Shown: positions 39,649 to 47,816 of the stretch, in pieces
Layout: each line of letters opens with the position of its first letter
Numbering within the stretch: the first letter of the stretch is position 1
Assembly: GCF_017795745.1 (NCBI RefSeq)
Contig: NZ_CP059067.1
Coordinates: 4,836,001-4,900,000, forward strand
Origin: Rhizobacter sp. AJA081-3
Lineage (GTDB): Bacteria; Pseudomonadota; Gammaproteobacteria; Burkholderiales; Burkholderiaceae_C
Direction: 5' to 3'
Length of the DNA: 64,000 bases
Made by a program: the position numbers and the translations under genes
The notes under the pieces: model-generated
The model's database searches: none
Told to the model about the DNA's origin: nothing
Seen by the model: only the letters and a program-made list of their open reading frames with translations

Positions 39649-40470
39649 TCAGGCGCGCTCGCGTTCCACCGCGTTCTCGATCTGTTCCTGCACCTTGCGC
39701 GCGCCGCGCAGCACGAGCGCGGGGTCGAGGTCGGCCTGCGGCGCCACCTTCTCTGCAACGACGTCGAGCGTGTCGGGGTCGGTCATCAGCGCGTGCGCCA
39801 GCGCCGACAGCGCGCAGATGGCGCGGCGCGGCAGCTGCATCGGCAGCTGCAGCGTGGCGTTGACCATCACGTGATAGCGCACGCTGGACACCGCCGCGGG
39901 TGCGAGGCCCCAGCTCTCGCACAGCGCGGCGCCGAGCGCGTCGTGGCTGACGCCGAATTCGTCGTGCTCGAGCAGCAGCAGGTCTTCGTCGGACTCGGCC
40001 GCGCGCAACAGCGGCTTGTAGCGCTCGGGCGCGTGGCGGAACAGCACCGCCTTGCCGCATTCCTCGAACAGGCCGGCCGAGTGCGCCGCCCACGGGTCGA
40101 CGTTGAGCGCCTGGCCGATGCGGCCCATCAGCAGGCCGCGAACGCTGGCGCGCTCCCACACCGCATCGAGCTCGGGCGAAGGCGGGAACACCGCCTTCAG
40201 GCCCATCTCGAAGGTGACCGAGGCCACCTCGCGAGTGCCCAGATAGGTGATCGCCTGCTGCACGCTCTGCACGCGGCCGGCCAGGCCGTACAGCGAGGAG
40301 TTGACAGCCTTCAGCACCGCCGAGGCGAGCGCCATGTCCGAATTGATGAGCCCGCTGATGGACTGCAGGTTGACGTCTTCGTCGGCCAGCAGCAGCGACA
40401 ACTTCACCAGCGACTCGGGCTGGGCGGGCACATCGATGTTCAGGGAACGAAGCTTGGGATCGACTGGCAT
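39649..40470 (-). CDS. HDOD domain protein
   Basis: This 273-residue protein is made almost entirely of an HDOD domain (residues 10-220). Typical blocks are LINSDMALASAVLKAVNSSL, the VQSVQQAITYLGTREV block and the final helices with HDALGAALCESWGLA. The HDOD fold is related to HD phosphohydrolases but lacks their full metal site, and it usually serves in signalling or chemotaxis-like regulation. No GGDEF or EAL domain is attached. It converges with lacI (28-base gap). The specific role is unknown. Confidence 0.88.
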   Translation of the reverse strand: MPVDPKLRSLNIDVPAQPESLVKLSLLLADEDVNLQSISGLINSDMALASAVLKAVNSSLYGLAGRVQSVQQAITYLGTREVASVTFEMGLKAVFPPSPELDAVWERASVRGLLMGRIGQALNVDPWAAHSAGLFEECGKAVLFRHAPERYKPLLRAAESDEDLLLLEHDEFGVSHDALGAALCESWGLAPAAVSSVRYHVMVNATLQLPMQLPRRAICALSALAHALMTDPDTLDVVAEKVAPQADLDPALVLRGARKVQEQIENAVERERA

Positions 40471-40560
40471 GGGGCTCTTTCGCGGGACGGACTCCTGCAG
40501 GGATGCTAGGAGCGCGCACCGCCGCCGAAACGCCGAAATAGCCGGCGTTTGGCGCGCAAC

Positions 40561-41322
40561 TCAGATCGAGAGGGCGTCCCAGCCGGTCTTGGCGATCAGG
40601 GCCGTCACGACCACGATGAAGGCGCTGCGCACGAAACCAGCGCCATGGCGAAGCGCGAGCCGGGTGCCGATCAGGCTGCCTGTCACGTTAGCAAGCGCCA
40701 ACACCGCTGCCACATGCCACCAGACGTGACCCTTGGAGGCCAGCAGCAGCAGCGCAGCGGCGTTGGTCGCTGTGTTCAGCAGCTTGGCGCTGGCCGAGGC
40801 ATGGAGGAAGTCGAAGCCCAGCAGCCGCACGAACAGGAATACGAAGAAGCTGCCCGCGCCGGGGCCGAAGAAGCCGTCGTAGAAGCCGACCACCGAGCCG
40901 ATGGCACAGGCCGTGGCCGTTTGCGCGGCGCCGTGCAGCTTCGGCGCGTGGTGGCGGCCGAGATCCTTGCGCGCCAGCGTGTAGGCGAGCACGGCCACGA
41001 GCACCAGCGGGAGCGCCTTGCGCAAGCTGTCGGGGCTGGCCAGCGTGAGCGCCCAGGCGCCCGCGAAGCTGCCTGCCAGCGCCGCGGCTGCAGCCGGCAA
41101 CAACGACTTCCACGGCAATTGCACACGTCGGGCGAACTGCAGCGTCGCCCAGCCCGTGCCCCAGATGCCCGAGCCCTTGTTGGTGCCCAGCAGCGTGGCC
41201 GGCGCGGCGCCCGGGTACATGCCGAACAGGGCCGGCACCAGGATCAGGCCGCCGCCGCCGACGATGGCGTCCACACAGCCGGCGAACAGCGAGGCCAGCG
41301 CCACGATGGCGAGTTCGGTCAT
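40561..41322 (-). CDS. Sulfite exporter TauE/SafE family membrane protein
   Basis: From ATG 41322 (MTELAIVALASLFAGCVDAI) the protein has 253 residues. Seven to eight hydrophobic helices and the two family repeats are visible: CVDAIVGGGGLILVPALF in the first half and GFYDGFFGPGAGSFFVFLFV in the second. Members export sulfite, sulfonates or related organic anions. The substrate cannot be told. It lies upstream of the HDOD gene on the same strand with a 90-base gap, and downstream of a terminator. Confidence 0.9.
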   Translation of the reverse strand: MTELAIVALASLFAGCVDAIVGGGGLILVPALFGMYPGAAPATLLGTNKGSGIWGTGWATLQFARRVQLPWKSLLPAAAAALAGSFAGAWALTLASPDSLRKALPLVLVAVLAYTLARKDLGRHHAPKLHGAAQTATACAIGSVVGFYDGFFGPGAGSFFVFLFVRLLGFDFLHASASAKLLNTATNAAALLLLASKGHVWWHVAAVLALANVTGSLIGTRLALRHGAGFVRSAFIVVVTALIAKTGWDALSI

Positions 41323-41370
41323 GGGGTCGGGAAGGATGCGGCGCGGCGCAACGCCGGGCCCCAGTGAAAA

Positions 41371-41396
41371 GGGCGCCGGGTGTTGGCCCGGCGCCC
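41371..41396 (-). terminator. Intrinsic terminator after the two-component operon
   Basis: A perfect 10-bp GC stem (GGGCGCCGGG / CCCGGCGCCC) with a 6-base loop is followed by TTTTCAC on the minus strand. It lies about 170 bases beyond the histidine kinase stop. The remainder of 41397-41565 shows no gene. Confidence 0.75.
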
Positions 41397-41565
41397 TTCG
41401 CATTTTGCATCGGCTGCTCATGCAGCCTGTCGAGTGGCGCGACCTGCGCGTGGCGCGGTGCGCTCTAACGTCTCCTCAGTCCCCCGCCCGGGCCGGCTCC
41501 AAGGGAGGTGCCGGTCGCGCAGTGGGCGAACTGTAGGCGGGCGGTCTGAGGTGGTGCAGCCGGGC

Positions 41566-43134
41566 TTACCCTGCCCTGTTCTCGGGCGCCACGGCAAGCT
41601 GCCGGGGCAGCGCGAGGTGCACCTGCGTGCCCTGCCCGGGCGTGCTGCGCACCTGTGCGGTGCCGCCATGCAACTCGGCAATGCGCTTGACGATCGCCAG
41701 CCCCAGACCCTTGCCGCCCTCGCCGGTGGCCGGCGCCACGCTCTGCCGGCTCTGGTAGAAGCGGTCGAACAGGTGCGGCAGGTCGGCCGGCGCGATGCCG
41801 GGGCCCGTGTCGGCCACACAGACGTGAAGCGTCGTCGGGTCGGCACGCGCGCTCAGCTTGATGGCCGCGCCGGCCGGGCAGAACTTCAGTGCGTTGTCGA
41901 CCAGGTTGGCCACGGCGCGCTCGAACAGCTCGATGTCCAGCGCGGCGAAGGCCGCCTCGGCCTCGCTGGCGTGCTCCACGGCGATCCGCACACCCTGGCG
42001 CGCAGCGCGGTCGGCGAAGCGCAGCGCGATGTCGTCGAGCAGCTCGCCGGCGTCGACCGGCTCGCGGCGCAGCGCGAAGCTGGGTTCGTCCAGCCGCGCC
42101 AGGTCGCCCAGCGACTGCACCAGGCGCGCCGCGTTGCGCGTGTTGCGCAGCGCCACCTCGACGAGGCGGCGCTCCTCGGCGCGGCCCTCGCGGCCGCCAG
42201 TGCCATCCTCGGCACGCCAGCGCGCCTCCAGCGTCTCGAGGCAGGCCACCGTGGCCGTCAGCGGCGAGCGCAGGTCGTGCGAGAGGTTGCTCACGCCCTC
42301 GCGGCGGAAGTGATCGAGCCGGCGCAGCGCCGCCCACTGCCGCTGCAGCGTGTCGAGCATCATCGAGAAGGCCTGCGTGAGCCGGCCGAACTCGTCGCGG
42401 CCGGCCGGCGGCAGCAGCGCCTGCGGCGTCGACAGGTGGCCCTCGTCGAGCCCGCGCGCCGACAGCGTCGACACGGCCTGCGTGAGCCGCTGCAGCGGCC
42501 GCGTCACGGCCGCGATGATCAGCGCGGCGAACAGCGTGGTCAGCGCGACGATGCCGCAGATGAGCACCAGGCCGGGCAGGGCCAGGCTGTTGCGCGCGAC
42601 GTCCCAGCGCGACGCAGGCAGAGCCGCCACCTTGTGGCAGACGAGGTAGAGATAGCCGGAGGCCACGGCGTCGTTGCGGATGGTGGCTCGCTGCACCGGG
42701 CGTGCGGCGATCACCGCGTCGTCGTCCATGCGTTCGGGGTCATCGCCCATCACGTAGCGGTTGGCGCTGCGGCCCGACGCCACCTCGGCCGCGGCGCGCA
42801 CCGGCTCGATGGCCACCTTGAAGCCTGGCGGCAGCTGCGCCTGGCCGCTGCTGGCCAGCACCGTGCCTTGCGCATCGAGCAGGTACAGCTGCGTGTCGGG
42901 CTCGTAGAGCACCAGACCGCGCAGCCAGGCGCGGAACTCCTCCGGCTGGCGCTGCTGCTGGTCGAGCAGGTCATCGTAGCTGGCGGTGACGCGCGCCAGG
43001 AAGGCGTTGGCGCGCTGGAAAGTGGTCTCGTGCTCGAAGCGCTCGAAGGCGTAGAGCACCGCCGCGATGACGCCCAGCGCGGTGAGCAGCCCCGTGGCCA
43101 CCACCGTGAGCGCCAGCTTCAGCCTGACCGTCAT
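41566..43134 (-). CDS. Sensor histidine kinase (HAMP type)
   Basis: This is a 522-residue protein. Helix TM1 covers residues 7-30, a periplasmic sensor about 31-185, TM2 186-210, HAMP 211-265, and the HisKA phosphorylation site is H286 in SNLSHDLRSPLTATVACLE. The ATPase domain carries the N-box VANLVDNALKF, G1 ADTGPGIAPADLP and G2 GKGLGLAIVKRIAELHGG. It phosphorylates the OmpR-type regulator encoded 13 bases upstream. The sensor region has no recognisable ligand motif. The stimulus is unknown. Confidence 0.92.
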   Translation of the reverse strand: MTVRLKLALTVVATGLLTALGVIAAVLYAFERFEHETTFQRANAFLARVTASYDDLLDQQQRQPEEFRAWLRGLVLYEPDTQLYLLDAQGTVLASSGQAQLPPGFKVAIEPVRAAAEVASGRSANRYVMGDDPERMDDDAVIAARPVQRATIRNDAVASGYLYLVCHKVAALPASRWDVARNSLALPGLVLICGIVALTTLFAALIIAAVTRPLQRLTQAVSTLSARGLDEGHLSTPQALLPPAGRDEFGRLTQAFSMMLDTLQRQWAALRRLDHFRREGVSNLSHDLRSPLTATVACLETLEARWRAEDGTGGREGRAEERRLVEVALRNTRNAARLVQSLGDLARLDEPSFALRREPVDAGELLDDIALRFADRAARQGVRIAVEHASEAEAAFAALDIELFERAVANLVDNALKFCPAGAAIKLSARADPTTLHVCVADTGPGIAPADLPHLFDRFYQSRQSVAPATGEGGKGLGLAIVKRIAELHGGTAQVRSTPGQGTQVHLALPRQLAVAPENRAG

Positions 43135-43147
43135 GCCTCAGCGTTCC

Positions 43148-43885
43148 TCACACCGGCGACTCGCGCATCTTGTAGCCCGCGCCGCGCACGGTGAGGATGA
43201 GCTCCGGCCGCATCGGGTCGGACTCGAGCTTGGTGCGCAGGCGGTTGATGTGCGTCGTCACGGTGTGCTCGTAGCCGTCGTGGCTGTAGCCCCAGACGGC
43301 GTCGAGCAGCTGAGCACGCGAAAACACCAGCCCGGGGTTCGACGCGAAATGCAGCAGCAGGTCGAACTCCAGTGCGGTGAAATCGATGGCCGCGCCGCGG
43401 TAGCGCACCAGGCGCTTGGCGGGCTGGATCTCCAGCTCGCCGTTGCGGATCAGGCTGGCCGCTGCGGGCACCTGCGCCTGCGCGGCACGCAGCAACGCGG
43501 CGCGGCGCAGCAGCGCCTTCACGCGCGCCAGCAGTTCGGCCAGCGAGAAGGGCTTGGTGAGGTAGTCGTCGGCGCCCAGCTCCAGGCCGAGCACACGGTC
43601 GAGCTCGGTGGACTTGGCGGTGAGCATCAGGATCGGCGCCGCACTGCCGCGTGCGCGCAGCGCCTTGCAGACTTCCAGGCCGTCCAGGCCCGGCATCATC
43701 AGGTCGAGCACCAGCAGCTCGCGCGGCTGGGCGATCTGCTGCGCCAGCGCCGAGCTGCCGTCTGCCACCGCCGTCACCTGGTAGCCGGCGTTGCGCAGGT
43801 TCATCACCAGCAGGTCGCGGATGTCGGCCTGGTCCTCGGCGACCAGGATCGACGCGGCGGCGGGGACGGGCGCGCTGGGAGTCAT
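43148..43885 (-). CDS. OmpR/PhoB-type response regulator
   Basis: This is a 245-residue protein. The receiver domain has an acidic pocket in VAEDQADIRD and the phospho-Asp in LLVLDLMMPGLDGLEV, with the conserved Lys in YLTKPFSLAELLARV. The C-terminal winged helix (residues 150-240) has FTALEFDLLLHFASNPGLVF and HINRLRTKLE, the OmpR-type DNA-binding unit. It is partnered with the kinase 13 bases downstream. It is divergent from the orphan sigma gene, with about 126 bases between starts. Confidence 0.94.
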   Translation of the reverse strand: MTPSAPVPAAASILVAEDQADIRDLLVMNLRNAGYQVTAVADGSSALAQQIAQPRELLVLDLMMPGLDGLEVCKALRARGSAAPILMLTAKSTELDRVLGLELGADDYLTKPFSLAELLARVKALLRRAALLRAAQAQVPAAASLIRNGELEIQPAKRLVRYRGAAIDFTALEFDLLLHFASNPGLVFSRAQLLDAVWGYSHDGYEHTVTTHINRLRTKLESDPMRPELILTVRGAGYKMRESPV

Positions 43886-44011
43886 GCCGCGATTGTCGGC
43901 TCCGCGAGCCCTTCCTTACACCGATGTGATCTGCCTGTGAGCTTCGGTGAGGGTGGCGCGAGATGCGCTGGCCACAGTCACGCCATCGACAACAGCCCCG
44001 GAAAGCGCTCC

Positions 44012-44548
44012 ATGAACACCGCCCACGCATCCGCCGCCGCCGCACCCTGCCTCGCGGTGAACTGGGCCGAGATGGTGTCGCACCGCGAGGCGCTGGTGCG
44101 CTTCGCCCAGCGCCGCCTGCTCGACCCGGCGCTGGCCGAGGACCTGGTGCACGACGTCTTCGAGGCGGTCATCACCGGCCGCGCGGCCTTCGCCGGCCGC
44201 TCGGCGCTGCGCTCCTGGCTGACTGCCATCCTCAAGCACAAGATCGTCGACCTGGTGCGCCAGCGCGCCGGACTGCACAGCCTCGACCAGCGCATGGACG
44301 ACGACGAGGAAGGCGGTGCCTTCGACATCGCATGCCCGCAGCCGCGCCCGGACGAGGTGGCCGAGCAGCGCGAGCGGCTTGCGCAGACGCTGGCCCGAAT
44401 CGAGGCCCTGCCCGCCGGCCTGCGCGAGGCCATGCAGCAGCGCGTGCTGCAGGACGGCGACACCGCCCAGGTCTGCGCGTCGCTGGCGATCAGCGAGGAG
44501 AACCTGTTCGTGCGCCTGCACCGGGCGCGCAAGCAGCTGCTGGCCTGA
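44012..44548 (+). CDS. ECF-like sigma-70 family factor, no adjacent anti-sigma
   Basis: The start is ATG 44012, giving 178 residues. Region 2 is seen in LLDPALAEDLVHDVFEAVIT and LRSWLTAILKHKIVDLVRQR. Region 4 is seen in LPAGLREAMQQRVLQDGDTA and ISEENLFVRLHRARKQLLA. Such factors are often followed by a short zinc-binding anti-sigma gene. Here the next gene, 8 bases away, is on the other strand and is unrelated. Regulation is unknown. Confidence 0.88.
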   Translation: MNTAHASAAAAPCLAVNWAEMVSHREALVRFAQRRLLDPALAEDLVHDVFEAVITGRAAFAGRSALRSWLTAILKHKIVDLVRQRAGLHSLDQRMDDDEEGGAFDIACPQPRPDEVAEQRERLAQTLARIEALPAGLREAMQQRVLQDGDTAQVCASLAISEENLFVRLHRARKQLLA

Positions 44549-44556
44549 CGCGGTTC

Positions 44557-45999
44557 TCAGGGCGCGCTGAAGCGCGTGATGCCGCTGCGCGTGAGCGCGT
44601 GCAGCGCGCCATCGAGGCCCACGCGCAGGTCCACCGGCGAGCCACCCGCCGAGCCGAAGGCATACGCCGCACCATTGGCGAGGTCGAATCGGCCGATCCA
44701 CTGCGAGCAGTAGTCGGCGAAGAAGTAGCTGCCGCGGTAGGCCGCCGGGAACGGCCCGCTGTCCGGGTAGAAGGCGCCGCCGATGATCGAGCAACCGGTG
44801 AAGAAGCCGCCGGGGCCGGTGCCCGGCGGCACGGTGGCGCTGTGCCGGTAGGCGAACAGCGGCGCGGTCACGCCGGCGGCCGTGGTCGGGCCCTCGGTGG
44901 CCGGCCAGCCGTAGTTGGCGCCGGCGGCGCCGACGTCGATCTCTTCCCAGGTGCCCTCGCCCACATCGTTGATGTGGATGCGCCCGCTGCCCGGCTGCAC
45001 GGCGAAGGTGTACGGGTTGCGCAGGCCGTCGGCCCAGGCGGCGCGCGCCTGCCCGCTGCGTGCTGCGTAGAACGGGTTGTCGGTGGGGATCGATCCGTCG
45101 TCGTTCAGGCGCAGCATCTTGCCCAGCACGGTGGTGGGACTCTGTGCGTTGGCGCCGTTGGCGTTGTCGCCCACCGCCACGTAGAGCTTGCCGTCGGCGC
45201 CGAAATGCATGGCGCCGCCGTTGTGGTTGGTGGCGCTGAGCGCGGGCAGGTCGGCGATCAGCGTGGTGCTGCCGACGGAGACGGTGTCCGAGCTCGGTGG
45301 GTTGGCGGTCACGCGCACGATGCGGTTGTGCGTGCCGTTCTCCGGTGTCGTGTGGTACAGGTAGATCCAGCCGTTGGTGGCGAAACTGGGGTGCAGCGCC
45401 ACGCCGATCAGGCCGCGCTCGCCCGTCGAATCGACGGTCAGCGTCGTGAACGGCGCCGTCAGCAGCGCACCGTTCTTCACCACGCGCAGCGCGCCGCCTT
45501 GTTGCGCGACGAACCAGCGGCCATCGGGCGCCTGCGCCATCGCGGTGGCGTTGCTCAGGCCGGACACGAAGGCCGTGTTGCGTGTGAACCCCGCCGGAAG
45601 CGCGCGCGTGCCGCCGAACTCCACCGTGGCGCTGGCCCAGGCCGAGACATTGCCGGCGGCGTCGCGCGCGCGGGCACGCACCACATGCTGGCCCGAGGCG
45701 TAGGCCGTGGTGTCGAGCTGCACACTGTGCGTGCCGCCAGTGCCGGTGCTGCCGAATGCCTGGCCGTCGACCTGGAACTCGATGCTGCCGACGGCGATGT
45801 TGTCGGTCGCCGAAGCGCTGAGCGTGATGGTGCCGGACAGACCCGCCGCCGCGGCCGCCGGCGCGGCGAGCGTGGTCACCGGTGCGGTGGTGTCGTTGCC
45901 GGGGTTGGTGCCGGCGTCGCCGCCACCGCCGCCGCAGGAGGCGAGCGCGATCAGCGCGGCGCCGGCCAGCGCGGTGATCGCAAGGCTGTGCTTGTTCAT
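44557..45999 (-). CDS. PQQ-dependent sugar dehydrogenase-like lipoprotein with N-terminal Ig-like domain
   Basis: From ATG 45999 the protein has 480 residues. The lipoprotein signal has the lipobox LASC (MNKHSLAITALAGAALIALA then SC), so the mature protein is membrane-anchored. Residues 35-130 form an Ig-like domain (TTAPVTTLAAP, DNIAVGSIEFQVDGQAF). The rest is a six-bladed propeller of the glucose/sorbosone dehydrogenase type: GERGLIGVALHPSFATNGWI, LSATNHNGGAMHFGADGKLY, WADGLRNPYTFAVQPGSG, and GEGTWEEIDVGAAGANYGWP. It probably oxidises a sugar using PQQ in the periplasm. No PQQ synthesis genes are nearby. The substrate is unknown. Confidence 0.88.
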   Translation of the reverse strand: MNKHSLAITALAGAALIALASCGGGGGDAGTNPGNDTTAPVTTLAAPAAAAAGLSGTITLSASATDNIAVGSIEFQVDGQAFGSTGTGGTHSVQLDTTAYASGQHVVRARARDAAGNVSAWASATVEFGGTRALPAGFTRNTAFVSGLSNATAMAQAPDGRWFVAQQGGALRVVKNGALLTAPFTTLTVDSTGERGLIGVALHPSFATNGWIYLYHTTPENGTHNRIVRVTANPPSSDTVSVGSTTLIADLPALSATNHNGGAMHFGADGKLYVAVGDNANGANAQSPTTVLGKMLRLNDDGSIPTDNPFYAARSGQARAAWADGLRNPYTFAVQPGSGRIHINDVGEGTWEEIDVGAAGANYGWPATEGPTTAAGVTAPLFAYRHSATVPPGTGPGGFFTGCSIIGGAFYPDSGPFPAAYRGSYFFADYCSQWIGRFDLANGAAYAFGSAGGSPVDLRVGLDGALHALTRSGITRFSAP

Positions 46000-46079
46000 G
46001 CTGTCTTCTCCCTGTGTCCGAGCCGCGGCGGATTCTGAAAGACTGCCCCTTTCCCCACTGTGAAGAGTTGTAGCGCCGC

Positions 46080-46799
46080 TCAGCTGAGCCGGCTCATCCA
46101 CTCCAGCAGCAGCGCATTCACGCGCTGCGGTTTCTCCATCGTCAGCATGTGGCCGCAGTCCGGCAGCAAGTGCAGCTGCGCGCCGGCGATGCCCGCGGCG
46201 ATCTCGCGCGAACATTCCGGCGGCGTGACGCCATCACCCTCGCCGCACACCACCAGGGTCGGGCAGCGGATCTCGCGCAGGCCGGGGCCGCCCTCGGGCG
46301 CGGCGACCATCGCGCGGTTCTGCCGCACCAGCTGCGGCGTGCCGGCGCGGCGCACCATCGCCAGATAGCGGTCGAGCATCGGCTGGTCATCCCAGGCGCT
46401 GCGGTCGAAGACGAACCAGACGTTCGCCTCCAAGACGTCGTCGCCCTCGCCGGCTTCGAACATCTCGATGGCCTGCAGGCGGACGGCACGCAGCGCATCG
46501 GTATCGGCGCGCGCCGTGCTGCCCAGCAGCGCCAGGCCGCGCACGCGCTGCGGCGCGAGCCGCGCCGCTTCCAACGCCACCCGCCCGCCCATCGAGGCGC
46601 CGATCAGCACCAGCTCGCCGGGATGATCGGCCAGCAGCGTCACGGCCATGTCGGCGATGCTGTCGGCGCGCGTGTGCACGTCGCTCACACGCGGCGCGTA
46701 GCGCGCGGCCAGCGCGGCCTGCTGGGCACGCCACAGCTCGGCATCGCAGGCCAGGCCGGGCAGCAGCACCGTGGTGAAAGCGGCTTCGATCGGGTTCAC
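46080..46799 (-). CDS. Alpha/beta-fold hydrolase
   Basis: From GTG 46799 (MNPIEAAFTTVLLPGLACDA) the protein has 239 residues; a TTG 30 bases upstream is a less likely start. The nucleophile elbow is LIGASMGGRVALEAA, the acid is probably in CGEGDGVTPPE, and the His is in LPDCGHMLTMEKP. This is the layout of small esterase/C-C hydrolase types. The cytoplasmic substrate is unknown. It lies 80 bases upstream, in the transcription sense, of the sugar dehydrogenase's end region and is divergent from the His-rich protein. Confidence 0.87.
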   Translation of the reverse strand: MNPIEAAFTTVLLPGLACDAELWRAQQAALAARYAPRVSDVHTRADSIADMAVTLLADHPGELVLIGASMGGRVALEAARLAPQRVRGLALLGSTARADTDALRAVRLQAIEMFEAGEGDDVLEANVWFVFDRSAWDDQPMLDRYLAMVRRAGTPQLVRQNRAMVAAPEGGPGLREIRCPTLVVCGEGDGVTPPECSREIAAGIAGAQLHLLPDCGHMLTMEKPQRVNALLLEWMSRLS

Positions 46800-46946
46800 G
46801 CCGCGCAGTGTGCCTCGGGCCGCCAGCAATCGGTTACGACTGCGGGCTCAGGCCGCGACGACCGGCCGTCGATAACCGTCTTGTCACCTGCGGCCCGTGA
46901 CGCACGACGCGGCCGCATTGCCCCGAATGTTGATCAGGAGCCTTGC

Positions 46947-47816
46947 ATGCCGACTGTCACCGCCACCGCCACCGCCCCGCGCAGCACCGCGCCGCTCGAC
47001 CTGAGCATCCCCCGCACCGACGCGCCGAAGCGCCAGCGCTGCCAAGACCGCGACGAAGCAGGACATTGCGACGCCGCGGCGCCGCGCCGCAATCCGCTGG
47101 TGGCGGCCATGATGCAGGCGCTCGGGAGCCTGATGCCCAGCAGCAAGACGACGGCGGCACCGGACTCGAAGGCCGCGGCCACCGACGCGTCCTCGACGTC
47201 CGGCACCGCCAGCGCCAGCGCCGACGCGAGCAGCAGCCTGAAAGACGCCGCGATGGCCTTCGCCCACGAGCTGTTCGACGCGCTGCGCTCGGCCGGCGCC
47301 CGCCGCGAGGGCGGCGACTCGGCCAGCGAGAACGGCCGTGTCCATGGCCACGGCCACCACCACCATCACGGTCATGGGCGCGGCTACGGCGACCTGGCGC
47401 AACGCCTGGAGCGACTGGCCGCCGAGGTCTCCGCGCCGGCGAAGCCGGCCGACCCCCAACAACCGGACGCCGCCACCCTGTCGATCACGGCCAGCCTGAG
47501 CACCGCCTCGATCAGCACCGCCAGCGACGGCGCCGACGGCAGCACCACCACGTCGCTGAACCTCACCACGGTGAACCTCAGCGTCACGCAGCAGGCCGCA
47601 CCGGCCGGCGCTGCGAAGGAGTCACCGCTGCTGTCGGCCTTTCGCAAGCTCTTCGATGCGCTGCAGCCGGCATCCGCCGCAGACACCGCCAAGCCGGATG
47701 CCGCCAGCGGCCTGTCGACCTTCCTTCGCCAGCTCGCGCAGTCGCTGCGCAATGGCCAGGAAGCGACCGCGACTCCGCTGCCCACCCAGGGCAGCCTGAT
47801 CAGCGTATCGGCCTGA
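46947..47816 (+). CDS. Hypothetical protein with His-rich segment, 289 residues
   Basis: The ATG at 46947 is preceded by AGGAG at a 7-base spacing, so this frame is well supported. I do not recognise the family. Low-complexity Ser/Ala/Thr-rich tracts separate short helical blocks. Two of these share a core: FAHELFDALRSAG (about 106) and SAFRKLFDALQPAS (about 230). Between them is HGHGHHHHHGHGRG at 133-146, a likely metal-binding stretch. There is no signal peptide or membrane helix. The 3' end overlaps the convergent GGDEF-EAL gene by 17 bases. Confidence 0.7.
   Translation: MPTVTATATAPRSTAPLDLSIPRTDAPKRQRCQDRDEAGHCDAAAPRRNPLVAAMMQALGSLMPSSKTTAAPDSKAAATDASSTSGTASASADASSSLKDAAMAFAHELFDALRSAGARREGGDSASENGRVHGHGHHHHHGHGRGYGDLAQRLERLAAEVSAPAKPADPQQPDAATLSITASLSTASISTASDGADGSTTTSLNLTTVNLSVTQQAAPAGAAKESPLLSAFRKLFDALQPASAADTAKPDAASGLSTFLRQLAQSLRNGQEATATPLPTQGSLISVSA

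Noticed and set aside
41397-41565. A small gene or RNA between the terminator and the histidine kinase stop
   Set aside because: No frame with a ribosome site and no folding pattern beyond general GC richness.
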